NCBI RefSeq assembly: GCF_049195245.1 | Contig: NZ_JBMIRR010000021.1 | Location: 148,789-212,788, forward strand | Reading direction: 5' to 3' | Length of the DNA stretch: 64,000 bases | Source of the DNA: Arenimonas sp049195245 | Lineage (GTDB): Bacteria; Pseudomonadota; Gammaproteobacteria; Xanthomonadales; Xanthomonadaceae | Part shown: piece after piece, positions 57,817-64,000 of the stretch | Numbering within the stretch: the stretch's first letter is position 1 | Layout of the letters: each line of letters begins with the position of its first letter | The notes under the pieces: generated by a model | Seen by the model: the letters and a program-made list of their open reading frames with translations, nothing else | Databases searched by the model: none | What the model was told of the DNA's origin: nothing | Made by a program: the position numbers and the translations under genes

Positions 57817-58665
57817 TCAGTGCTTCTCGCTCGCCATGCTCAGGTAGACCACGGTGAGCATCATGTAGATGAAGGCCTGCAGGGTGATGACCAGGATGTG
57901 GAACGCGGTCCAGACGAAGCCGGCGATGAACTGCACCGGCGCCATCACGTAGGTCATCGCTTCGTTCATGGCGGCGCCGAGCGTCATGACCGCGATCAGG
58001 ATGAAGATCAGCTCGCCGGCATACATGTTGCCGAACAGTCGCAGGCTCAGGCTGAGCGGGCGCACCAGTTCTTCGATCAGGCGCAGCAGCAGGTTGGCCG
58101 GCGCCAGCAGGATCTTGCCGAGCGTGCCGTGCGCGTGGAAGGGCGCGGTGAAGGCTTCGGCGACGAACAGCTTGATGCCCTTGTGCTTGATGCCGAACCA
58201 GTGGATCAGCAGGAACACGCCCAGGGACATGCCGATGGTGGTGTTGAGGTCGGCGGTGGGCACGACGCGCAGGTAGTTGACGCCGGCGGCGTGGGCGGCC
58301 CACGGCAGGAAGTCGACCGGGATCATGTCCATGAAGTTCATCAGGAACACGAGCGCGAAGATGGTGACCGCCATCGGGGCGATGAACTTGCTCTGGCCGT
58401 GGAAGGTGTCCTTGACCAGGCCGTCGACGCCGGTGACCACCATCTCGATGGCGCACTGCAGCTTGCCCGGCACGCCGGCGGTGGCGTTGCGGGCCACGCG
58501 CAGGAACACGAACAGGAACAGCGCGGCCAGGATGACCAGGAAGAACACGCTGTCGAGGTTGATGGTCTCGAACTTGCTGTCGCCAAACTGCCACTGCAGG
58601 TGATGCAGGTGGTGCTTGATGTATTCGGTCAGACCACCACCACCGGAACCGGATTCAGCGCTCAC
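57817..58665 (-). CDS. atpB: ATP synthase subunit a
   Basis: A 282-residue membrane subunit forming the proton half-channels. The essential Arg209 lies in LSLSLRLFGNMYAGE. The C-terminal TFHILVITLQAFIYMML-like helix is intact (written FHILVITLQAFIYMM). It starts with GTG at 58665, overlapping the atpI stop as GTGA. A Gly-rich N-terminus precedes the first helix. Confidence 0.98.
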   Translation of the reverse strand: MSAESGSGGGGLTEYIKHHLHHLQWQFGDSKFETINLDSVFFLVILAALFLFVFLRVARNATAGVPGKLQCAIEMVVTGVDGLVKDTFHGQSKFIAPMAVTIFALVFLMNFMDMIPVDFLPWAAHAAGVNYLRVVPTADLNTTIGMSLGVFLLIHWFGIKHKGIKLFVAEAFTAPFHAHGTLGKILLAPANLLLRLIEELVRPLSLSLRLFGNMYAGELIFILIAVMTLGAAMNEAMTYVMAPVQFIAGFVWTAFHILVITLQAFIYMMLTVVYLSMASEKH

Positions 58666-59063
58666 TTGTCACCCTGCGTGTCTGTTCTTGTAGCCGAGCC
58701 AGAAAGATGCGCCAGTGGAAACACCACCAGCGCCAGCACCAACCCTGAGAGCGTCGCGACCGGCGGGAACCGCCAGCGCGCCAGCGCCAGGTAAATCAGC
58801 AATGCGACCAACAACCACTTCAGCACCATCCCGGCCAGCAGCCGCACATAGGCGACGCGGGCCGGCTGGATGCCACCGCCCAGCGCCAGCCGGGCCATGC
58901 CTTCCGTGCCCAGCGCGGCCGCCAGGGCGCCCGTGAAGGCGCCGGCGGCATGCGCCGCACCCCAGACCGCACCCGCCAGCCCGGCGGCCAGGACCCCGGC
59001 ACCCAGCTGGAACAAGGCAGCCCTGCGGGCGAGACGTCGACCAGCGGCCAGGGAGTTGAACAA
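58662..59063 (-). CDS. atpI: ATP synthase subunit I (assembly factor)
   Basis: A 133-residue membrane protein with about four membrane segments, the first gene of the atp operon. AtpI-type proteins help assemble the c-ring. Family features are weak (low conservation), and the call rests on position, length and topology. The start is a TTG at 59063 (MFNSLAAGRRLARRA), as no ATG fits between the promoter and the coding helices. CTG or other upstream codons are possible. Coupled to atpB by a 4-nt overlap. Confidence 0.8.
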   Translation of the reverse strand: MFNSLAAGRRLARRAALFQLGAGVLAAGLAGAVWGAAHAAGAFTGALAAALGTEGMARLALGGGIQPARVAYVRLLAGMVLKWLLVALLIYLALARWRFPPVATLSGLVLALVVFPLAHLSGSATRTDTQGDK

Positions 59064-59115
59064 GGACCGTTCCGATGTGGCCGGCAGCCGTGGAGACTCC
59101 CGCCGAAGGCGCAAA

Positions 59116-59146
59116 ATTATAGCAGCGGGCGCTTGTCCCGGACAAG
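59116..59146 (-). promoter_or_regulatory. Promoter of the atp operon with overlapping palindrome
   Basis: On the minus strand, TTGTCC (59145-59140) and a perfect TATAAT (59121-59116) are 18 nt apart. The -35 lies inside the perfect palindrome CTTGTCCCGGACAAG (59132-59146). Transcription would start near 59109, about 45 nt before the atpI TTG. The palindrome suggests control by an unknown dimeric protein. Confidence 0.75.
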
Positions 59147-59179
59147 TTGCAACCGACATGGGCGGGAGGTTCCCCGCCG

Positions 59180-59203
59180 GGGCCGGACCCGGGGGTCCGG
59201 CCC
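59180..59203 (-). terminator. GC hairpin after the metalloprotease gene
   Basis: GGGCCGGACC and GGTCCGGCCC pair perfectly over 10 bp with a 4-nt loop, 6 nt after the protease stop on the minus strand. There is no U-tract. It separates the protease from the atp promoter 34 nt further on. Confidence 0.5.
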
Positions 59204-59209
59204 GTCGCG

Positions 59210-62200
59210 TCAGGGGGCGCAGCCCTGCGAGGTGCCCGCCCCGCCCAGCAGCTGCACCGGGTGGTTGGTGGCCCAGGTGCCGGGCAGGCCGTCGGCGAAG
59301 GTGGCGTTCACGGCGATGTTGGCGAAGCTGCCGCCCGAAAAGCTGCGGGTGTAGGTGCCCACCGCCGTGCGGGTCGGATTGCCGGTGCGGGTGCACAGCG
59401 GGCAGAAGCCCTTGAGCTGCTCCAGCGTGAGCGCGCCCTGGGCGCCGCCGAAACCGTTGCGCTCGGCCAGCAGGAAGCGCGGCACGCCGCGGCCGTCGTA
59501 GACGAACGAGGCATGGAACTCGTAGGTCGGGAACATCTGCACGCTGTAGCCGCTGCCGGCGGTGGCGGAATTGAACCAGTGCGAGCTCACGTCCAGCGCC
59601 GACCCGGACAGCGTGGGGCAGCCGCGGCCAAGCGCGGCCATGGTTTCCACGCCGGTTTCGCCATCCAGCGTGTAGCTGAAGGTGAAGGCATCGTTGCTGG
59701 TCGGCGTGACCGTGGCCTTGCCGATCGCGGTGAGCTTGTTGCTGCTGCCGGTCCAGGCCGAGCGGTAGAGCGTGGCGTACCACAATCCGTTCGCACCGGG
59801 CGCCGGTCCCTGCAGGTAGTACCAGGTGGGGCTGCCGTCCTGCAGGTAGGTGTACCAGAGGCCCGCCCGCTGGGTGCCGGCCGGATACACGAACAGGCCA
59901 TGGCCACCGCGCGCGGGGTTGAAGTAGCTGCCCGACCGCACGACGGGTGCGCCCGCGCTGACGGTGGCCAGCATGCCGACCTGCACCACGCCGCCGCTCT
60001 TGTTGACCGGCGTGACATACCAGCGGCCCGGCGTCAGGGTCGGCGCCGTCAGCGTGATGCTTTCGTTGCCGCTGGCCGTGGTGGCCGAGCGCACCGCCAG
60101 GTTGCGGGCGGGCGCAGGCGCGACGCCGGGGCCAGCCGGTGCGGCGACGAAGGACAGGTAAAGGTCGATGTCGGCGGTGTTGTTGCTGGTGGAAACGGTC
60201 AGGCTCGAGGTCCCGTTGGGCACGTCGATATAGACGCGATCCTGCGCGCCGCCCGCCGGCATCGACACCACGGTGGTCTGGCTCACGTTGAGCTGCACGG
60301 CGGGCATGTCGCTGGCCGAGCGCGTGAGCAGCACGGGGAACACGCCGGCGTCGGTGGCGGCGTCGGCCTTGACCCGGATGTAGGCAAGCTGGCGATCACC
60401 GAGCACGCTGTCGTAGTCGGTCCAGCCCAGGCGCAGCGGGAAGTCGGCATCCGCAGGCAGCCTGCCGGGCCCGGTGGCGACCAGGCTCTGCAGCACGGCG
60501 GAAACCTCGACTTCCTGCATCGGAAAATCGAACAGGTCCAGCCGGACCTGGTGCCCCGAGGGGCTGCGGTTGTGCAGCATCGCCCAGTAGCGGGTGTCCG
60601 GCGCGGGCACGCCCAGCGCCATTTCGCAGCGCTCGGCGGCACTGGACATGGCCGCGGTGCAGCGCACTTCGTTGGCATCCGGCTGGCTGTCGCCGTCCAG
60701 GTCGATGCCCAGGTAGAGGTCCACGTCACCCGCGCCCAGCGAGCGGGCGTCGGCCAGGATGCGCCACTCCAGGGTGCCGGTCGCGATCACGCCGGTTTGG
60801 AAGTGGGTGCCTGCGCGGCCCTGGTCCCACGGGGATTCGGGCGTCGGATCCACGGCCAGGCTGGGCTGGAACACCTGCGGCGGACGCAGGCGGTAGGCGA
60901 TGAACTCGGCTGCGGGCAGCGCGCGCAGGTCCGCCATCGGCAGGTCCATGAAGCCGGCGCCGGAGGGCGTGTCGATCGCCACGTCGAGGCTGGGCCGCAC
61001 GATGATGCTCAGGATGCCGTCGACGCAGCGGCCGGCCCCTTCGCAGAGGCGATAGCCCACCAGCACTTCGCCGCTGAAGTTCGCGGCCGGCGAATAGCTG
61101 ATCAGGTCGTCGGCGGCGGTGCCGCTGGTGCCGTTGGTCTGCACGGTGGCCGTGCCCTGTGCCGGCGCGGTGGTGATGGTGAGGTTGCCGCCGGACAGGC
61201 GCGCCGCGTCGAACACGTCGTTGGCCAGCACGTTGGTGGTGAACGCCGCCGCGTTCTGGCGCACCACCACGCGGTCGTCGCGGGCGGCCAGCACGGGCAG
61301 GCTGCCGGCTTCGTCGTTGGTGATCGTGCCGGTGGCGGTGAGCGTGCCGGCCGTGGCATTGATGAGGTTGTTGAGCGAAACGGTGAACGTCTCGTCGGAC
61401 TCCACCGCGGTGTCGCCCTGGATGGTGACGGCGAAGGTGGTGCTGGTCTGGCCGGCCGGGATGCTCTGGCTGGTCACCGAACGCGCCACGTAGTCGCTGC
61501 CGGCCTGGGCGCTGCCATTGCTGGTGGCGGCGCCGAAGGACACCGCGCTGGTGAATGGCTGGGACAGGCTGATGGCGAAGTTGGCGGTGGACGTGCCGGC
61601 ATTGCCTTCGACCACGGTCACCGGGCTGATGGAAATCGTGGGCCGGGTCACGCCGTCGTCGTCGTTGTCGATCCAGACGTTGGAGCGGTTGTCGAGCAGG
61701 TTGGAGGCGGTGTTGTTCGAGATGCGGACGATGAAGCTCTCGTCCTGCTCCACCGTCGTGTCGCCCAGGATCGGCACGGTGAACTGCGTGCTGGTGCTGC
61801 CGGCGGGAATGGTGAGGCCGGTCAGCGCGATCGGGGTGAAGTCGCTGTTCTCGGTCGCGGCATTGGGGCCTGGCGCGTAGATGAAGCTGTTGGCGTCGAA
61901 GGTGACGGGCGTGCCCGAGACCTGGGACAGGCTGACCGTGAACACTGCGTTGGTGGTGCCGGCGTTGCCTTCGTCCAGCGTCACGTCGGCGATGGTCAGG
62001 TCGGGAATGGGCTCGTCGTTGGTGATCGTGGCCACGCCCTGCCCGTCGCGCACGCGCGCGCCGCTGGCCGAGGTGATGTTGAGCGCGAAGACTTCATTCT
62101 GCTCGACCAGGTTGTCGCCCCTGACCTGCACGCCGATGGTGGCCGAGGTCTGGCCTGCCGGGATCAGGGTGGTGACCGTGCGAGCCACAAAGTCGGCCGG

Positions 62201-63598
62201 CGCGAAGGCGCTGCCGCTCATGGTGGTGGTCTGGATGGTGACCGGGCTGGCCGAGGGCGCGGACAGGGTGATCACGAAATTGGCGGTGGTGGTGCCGGTG
62301 TCGCCTTCGTTGACGGTGACATCGGCCACCGACACGGTGGGCTCGCTGCTCGGCGGCAGCGCGGCGACCATGGCCGCCACCTGCGGCGCGGTGTTGGTGA
62401 GGCTGCGGACGTTGTCGGCTTCTTCGGCGATGCCGCAGGGCACGCCCTGGCAGGTCAGGTTGGGGCTGGAGAACAGGCCCACGCGCACCTGCGAGCCGGT
62501 GGTGTAGCCCATGATGGTGGAGAAACTGGCGGAACCGGCGGTGATTCGATAGCCGCGCGAGTAGACGTAGGCGCCGTACTCGCCACCCGTGGTCTCGTTG
62601 TCGTGGTGCGAGCCCATGTTGTGGCCGAGCTCGTGCGCGAAGGTCCATTCGCCGCAGTTGTCGCCGCCGAAGCCGCGGTCGCTGGTCACCGAGAAACCGT
62701 AGGAGGTGCTGAACGCGCTGCCATTGGTGCCCAGCAGGTAGGCGATGCCGCAGCTGTTCTGCACGGCGCGGTCGAAGTTGCGGACCATGGCCAGCAGGTC
62801 GGCGCCGTACAGGGCTCGCACGCGGTCCACTTCGATCTTGACCGGCAGCGACGACGGATTGCGGATCTCGCCCAGGGCGATGTTGTTGTCGTTGTTGACC
62901 GTATAGTCGATCAGGTGGGTCGCCAGCAGGTCGATGCGAACCTCCGCGCCGCTGTCGATGTAGGCCTGGTTGGTGATCGATTCCAGATAGACCAGGCGTG
63001 CCTCGACGGCGGCGTTGGAACCCATCACGTCCACGAGCCGCGGCGTATAGACCGCGACCACCTGGACCACGGGCTCGGGGATTACCTTGCCGTCTTCGCG
63101 TGCCTTCGCGGGCGGGGCTTTGGCAGGCTCCCTCGGCGGAATGATGAAATCCTGGCCGGGCTCGTCGAAGACGGGGTCCACGTCCAGGCCCTCGACCAGC
63201 CAGATGCCTTCGGGCCGCGTCTCGAGCCGCAGGGGCGGGCCTTCGAACTGCGGGATCAGGCCGAAGGCGATGCCGTCACCCAGGGTCAGCACCACCGACT
63301 GCTCGCCGGCGCGGGTCTGTACCTTGCCGGTCCAGATGCTCAGGCCGTCGGCGCGCTTTTCCAGCCCCGTGAATCGGGCACGCGTGGGTTCGCTGCCGGT
63401 GCTGGGCAGGACCAGCGCGCCGGACTTGGCCGTGGTCTCGATGGCGCGTCGGTCGATGCGCACCAGGTGCATGGTCTGTTCGCCGACATCGCGGGTGCGC
63501 TTGCTGCTGTCGGCGACTACACCGTCGCCCGCCATCAGCACGGCGCCTTGCGCGGGCACGGCGGCCAGCGCGAGCAGCAGGGGAAGGATCGGTTTCAT
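59210..63598 (-). CDS. Secreted reprolysin-like zinc metalloprotease with Calx-beta and PPC domains
   Basis: A 1462-residue exported protein. The signal peptide is residues 1-18 (cleavage near AQG-A). A propeptide-like region is followed by a reprolysin/M12B-like catalytic domain with HELGHNMGSHHD (322-333) as the zinc motif and a Met-turn in STIMGY about 30 residues on. Three Calx-beta domains follow (about 415-530, 535-655 and 660-770, each with a DxxVxEGxxGT start), then a Big-like/cadherin-like segment and a PPC-like beta domain. The C-terminal Cys-containing module (GHGLFVYPAG, GSGYSVQMFP) recurs in xanthomonad secreted proteins. Role: probably degradation of extracellular proteins. Its gene is isolated, between the rRNA operon and atp. 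Confidence 0.93.
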   Translation of the reverse strand: MKPILPLLLALAAVPAQGAVLMAGDGVVADSSKRTRDVGEQTMHLVRIDRRAIETTAKSGALVLPSTGSEPTRARFTGLEKRADGLSIWTGKVQTRAGEQSVVLTLGDGIAFGLIPQFEGPPLRLETRPEGIWLVEGLDVDPVFDEPGQDFIIPPREPAKAPPAKAREDGKVIPEPVVQVVAVYTPRLVDVMGSNAAVEARLVYLESITNQAYIDSGAEVRIDLLATHLIDYTVNNDNNIALGEIRNPSSLPVKIEVDRVRALYGADLLAMVRNFDRAVQNSCGIAYLLGTNGSAFSTSYGFSVTSDRGFGGDNCGEWTFAHELGHNMGSHHDNETTGGEYGAYVYSRGYRITAGSASFSTIMGYTTGSQVRVGLFSSPNLTCQGVPCGIAEEADNVRSLTNTAPQVAAMVAALPPSSEPTVSVADVTVNEGDTGTTTANFVITLSAPSASPVTIQTTTMSGSAFAPADFVARTVTTLIPAGQTSATIGVQVRGDNLVEQNEVFALNITSASGARVRDGQGVATITNDEPIPDLTIADVTLDEGNAGTTNAVFTVSLSQVSGTPVTFDANSFIYAPGPNAATENSDFTPIALTGLTIPAGSTSTQFTVPILGDTTVEQDESFIVRISNNTASNLLDNRSNVWIDNDDDGVTRPTISISPVTVVEGNAGTSTANFAISLSQPFTSAVSFGAATSNGSAQAGSDYVARSVTSQSIPAGQTSTTFAVTIQGDTAVESDETFTVSLNNLINATAGTLTATGTITNDEAGSLPVLAARDDRVVVRQNAAAFTTNVLANDVFDAARLSGGNLTITTAPAQGTATVQTNGTSGTAADDLISYSPAANFSGEVLVGYRLCEGAGRCVDGILSIIVRPSLDVAIDTPSGAGFMDLPMADLRALPAAEFIAYRLRPPQVFQPSLAVDPTPESPWDQGRAGTHFQTGVIATGTLEWRILADARSLGAGDVDLYLGIDLDGDSQPDANEVRCTAAMSSAAERCEMALGVPAPDTRYWAMLHNRSPSGHQVRLDLFDFPMQEVEVSAVLQSLVATGPGRLPADADFPLRLGWTDYDSVLGDRQLAYIRVKADAATDAGVFPVLLTRSASDMPAVQLNVSQTTVVSMPAGGAQDRVYIDVPNGTSSLTVSTSNNTADIDLYLSFVAAPAGPGVAPAPARNLAVRSATTASGNESITLTAPTLTPGRWYVTPVNKSGGVVQVGMLATVSAGAPVVRSGSYFNPARGGHGLFVYPAGTQRAGLWYTYLQDGSPTWYYLQGPAPGANGLWYATLYRSAWTGSSNKLTAIGKATVTPTSNDAFTFSYTLDGETGVETMAALGRGCPTLSGSALDVSSHWFNSATAGSGYSVQMFPTYEFHASFVYDGRGVPRFLLAERNGFGGAQGALTLEQLKGFCPLCTRTGNPTRTAVGTYTRSFSGGSFANIAVNATFADGLPGTWATNHPVQLLGGAGTSQGCAP

Positions 63599-63777
63599 CG
63601 GGCACCCGGATGGTCGCGGTCAGACAGATGCATGGTTTACCAGAGGCTGGCCGTGGAGGCCAATGCAACGTTGCCGCTGACGTTAGCGGCTTTCACGCGT
63701 CGCGATTCCCGGCGCTGATTGTGAAGGGAAATTCGAACGGCTTCACGGACGTGAAATTCATCTCGGCCCGTATGGCA

Positions 63778-63839
63778 CGCAAAGAAAAACGCCGCCCTGT
63801 GTGGTGCGGCGTTTTAGGGATAAACCCTGGCGATGACCT
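63778..63839 (-). repeat. Partial duplicate of the 5S 3' tail and its terminator
   Basis: This stretch repeats, 81 nt away, the sequence that follows the 5S rRNA gene: a hairpin of the type CGCCGCC...GGCGGCG (63790-63811, one mismatch), the spacer TTTATCCC and the last ~12 nt of 5S rRNA (AGGTCATCGCCA). It looks like the remains of a second 5S gene whose body was deleted, or of a tandem terminator duplication. Confidence 0.75.
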
Positions 63840-63866
63840 GTTGCGGACGCGCCTTTGGCGCAAAGA

Positions 63867-63896
63867 AAAACGCCGCCCTGTGTGGGGCGGCGTTTT
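63867..63896 (-). terminator. Terminator of the rRNA operon
   Basis: CGCCGCCC (63871-63878) and GGGCGGCG (63885-63892) form a perfect 8-bp stem extended by four A-T pairs, with a 6-nt loop. On the minus strand the stem ends in a T-tract. It begins about 12 nt after the 5S 3' end. Confidence 0.9.
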
Positions 63897-63907
63897 AGGG
63901 ATAAAAA

Positions 63908-64000
63908 CCCTGGCGATGACCTACTCTTGCATGGCTTAGGCCACACTACCATTGGCGCAGCTGCGTTTCACTTCCGAGTTCGGGATGGGATCGGGTGGTT
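63908..64000 (-). rRNA. rrf: 5S ribosomal RNA, 3' part (5' end outside window)
   Basis: About 93 of about 115 nt are present. Read on the minus strand it contains the loop B-C region CCGATCCCATCCCGAACTCG, GGAAGTGAAACGC, the helix IV-V stretch GCCAATGGTAGTGTGG, and the 3' strand GCAAGAGTAGGTCATCGCCA. These are the conserved bacterial 5S blocks. The 3' end was placed where similarity to other 5S genes stops, give or take 3 nt. The rest of the rRNA operon would lie to the right. Confidence 0.95.

Noticed and set aside
59147..63718. Very long open frames opposite real genes (for example + strand over the metalloprotease, the RND pump and recB/recC)
   Set aside because: They are caused by the strong third-position GC bias. 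Their translations are low-complexity His/Arg/Gln/Ala with no domains, while the opposite strand encodes clear families.

Overview
The window is a gene-dense, very GC-rich stretch of a gammaproteobacterial chromosome. I infer the family Xanthomonadaceae (Lysobacter/Luteimonas/Stenotrophomonas-like). The reasons are the GC-rich codon use, the paired bfr-bfd genes, an AcnD/PrpF pair, the atpIBEFHAGDC operon followed by glmU, and short GTAG-headed palindromic repeats like those described in Stenotrophomonas. No phage, transposase or CRISPR array was seen.

Layout. 1-7.4 kb: the 3' end of a hybrid histidine kinase (receiver, Pro/Ala linker, Hpt) converges on an iron-storage pair (bfr, bfd with a Fur-like site) across a perfect 42-bp inverted repeat. 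Then come rppH, an elongator-type tRNA-Met, a ClpP-fold lipoprotein, an SDR, and an ECF42 sigma factor cluster with DGPF and VOC proteins. 7.5-17.6 kb: a peptidase-containing ABC exporter with its HlyD partner, an SDR, and acnD-prpF-lipoprotein without prpB/prpC. 17.6-26.4 kb: recC-recB-recD, translationally coupled. 26.6-31.7 kb: a small coupled gene pair, an M16 protease, an SDR with a signal peptide, and queD. 31.8-39.9 kb: an RND pump with its adaptor, two TMEM175-like channels coupled to bioD, msrC, a TfoX-domain gene and a LOG-family gene. 40.2-50.9 kb: glmS, then an exporter operon (adaptor, ATPase, two permeases) that continues into an NtrC-class response regulator and its kinase, then glmU. 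51-59.1 kb: a pair of inverted repeats, then the whole ATP synthase operon on the minus strand. 59.2-64 kb: a large secreted metalloprotease and the 3' end of an rRNA operon (5S rRNA).

How the parts work together. GlmS and GlmU make UDP-GlcNAc and flank the exporter operon on both sides. The exporter operon has a -24/-12 (sigma-54) promoter with exact GG-N10-GC spacing and a repeat-rich upstream region. It also encodes its own sigma-54 activator and sensor, so it reads as a self-contained sensing-and-export unit. The ATP synthase operon has one clear sigma-70 promoter, which overlaps a perfect 15-bp palindrome, and one clear intrinsic terminator. GTAG-type repeats lie in the atpA-atpG and atpG-atpD gaps.

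The least explained features are non-coding. Two ~315-bp elements face each other between glmU and the atp terminator. Each is capped by a perfect 22-bp hairpin, and the two hairpins differ at four stem positions that are all compensated. The 42-bp nested palindrome at 1.3-1.4 kb and a duplicated 5S-tail/terminator unit at 63.8 kb are also notable.
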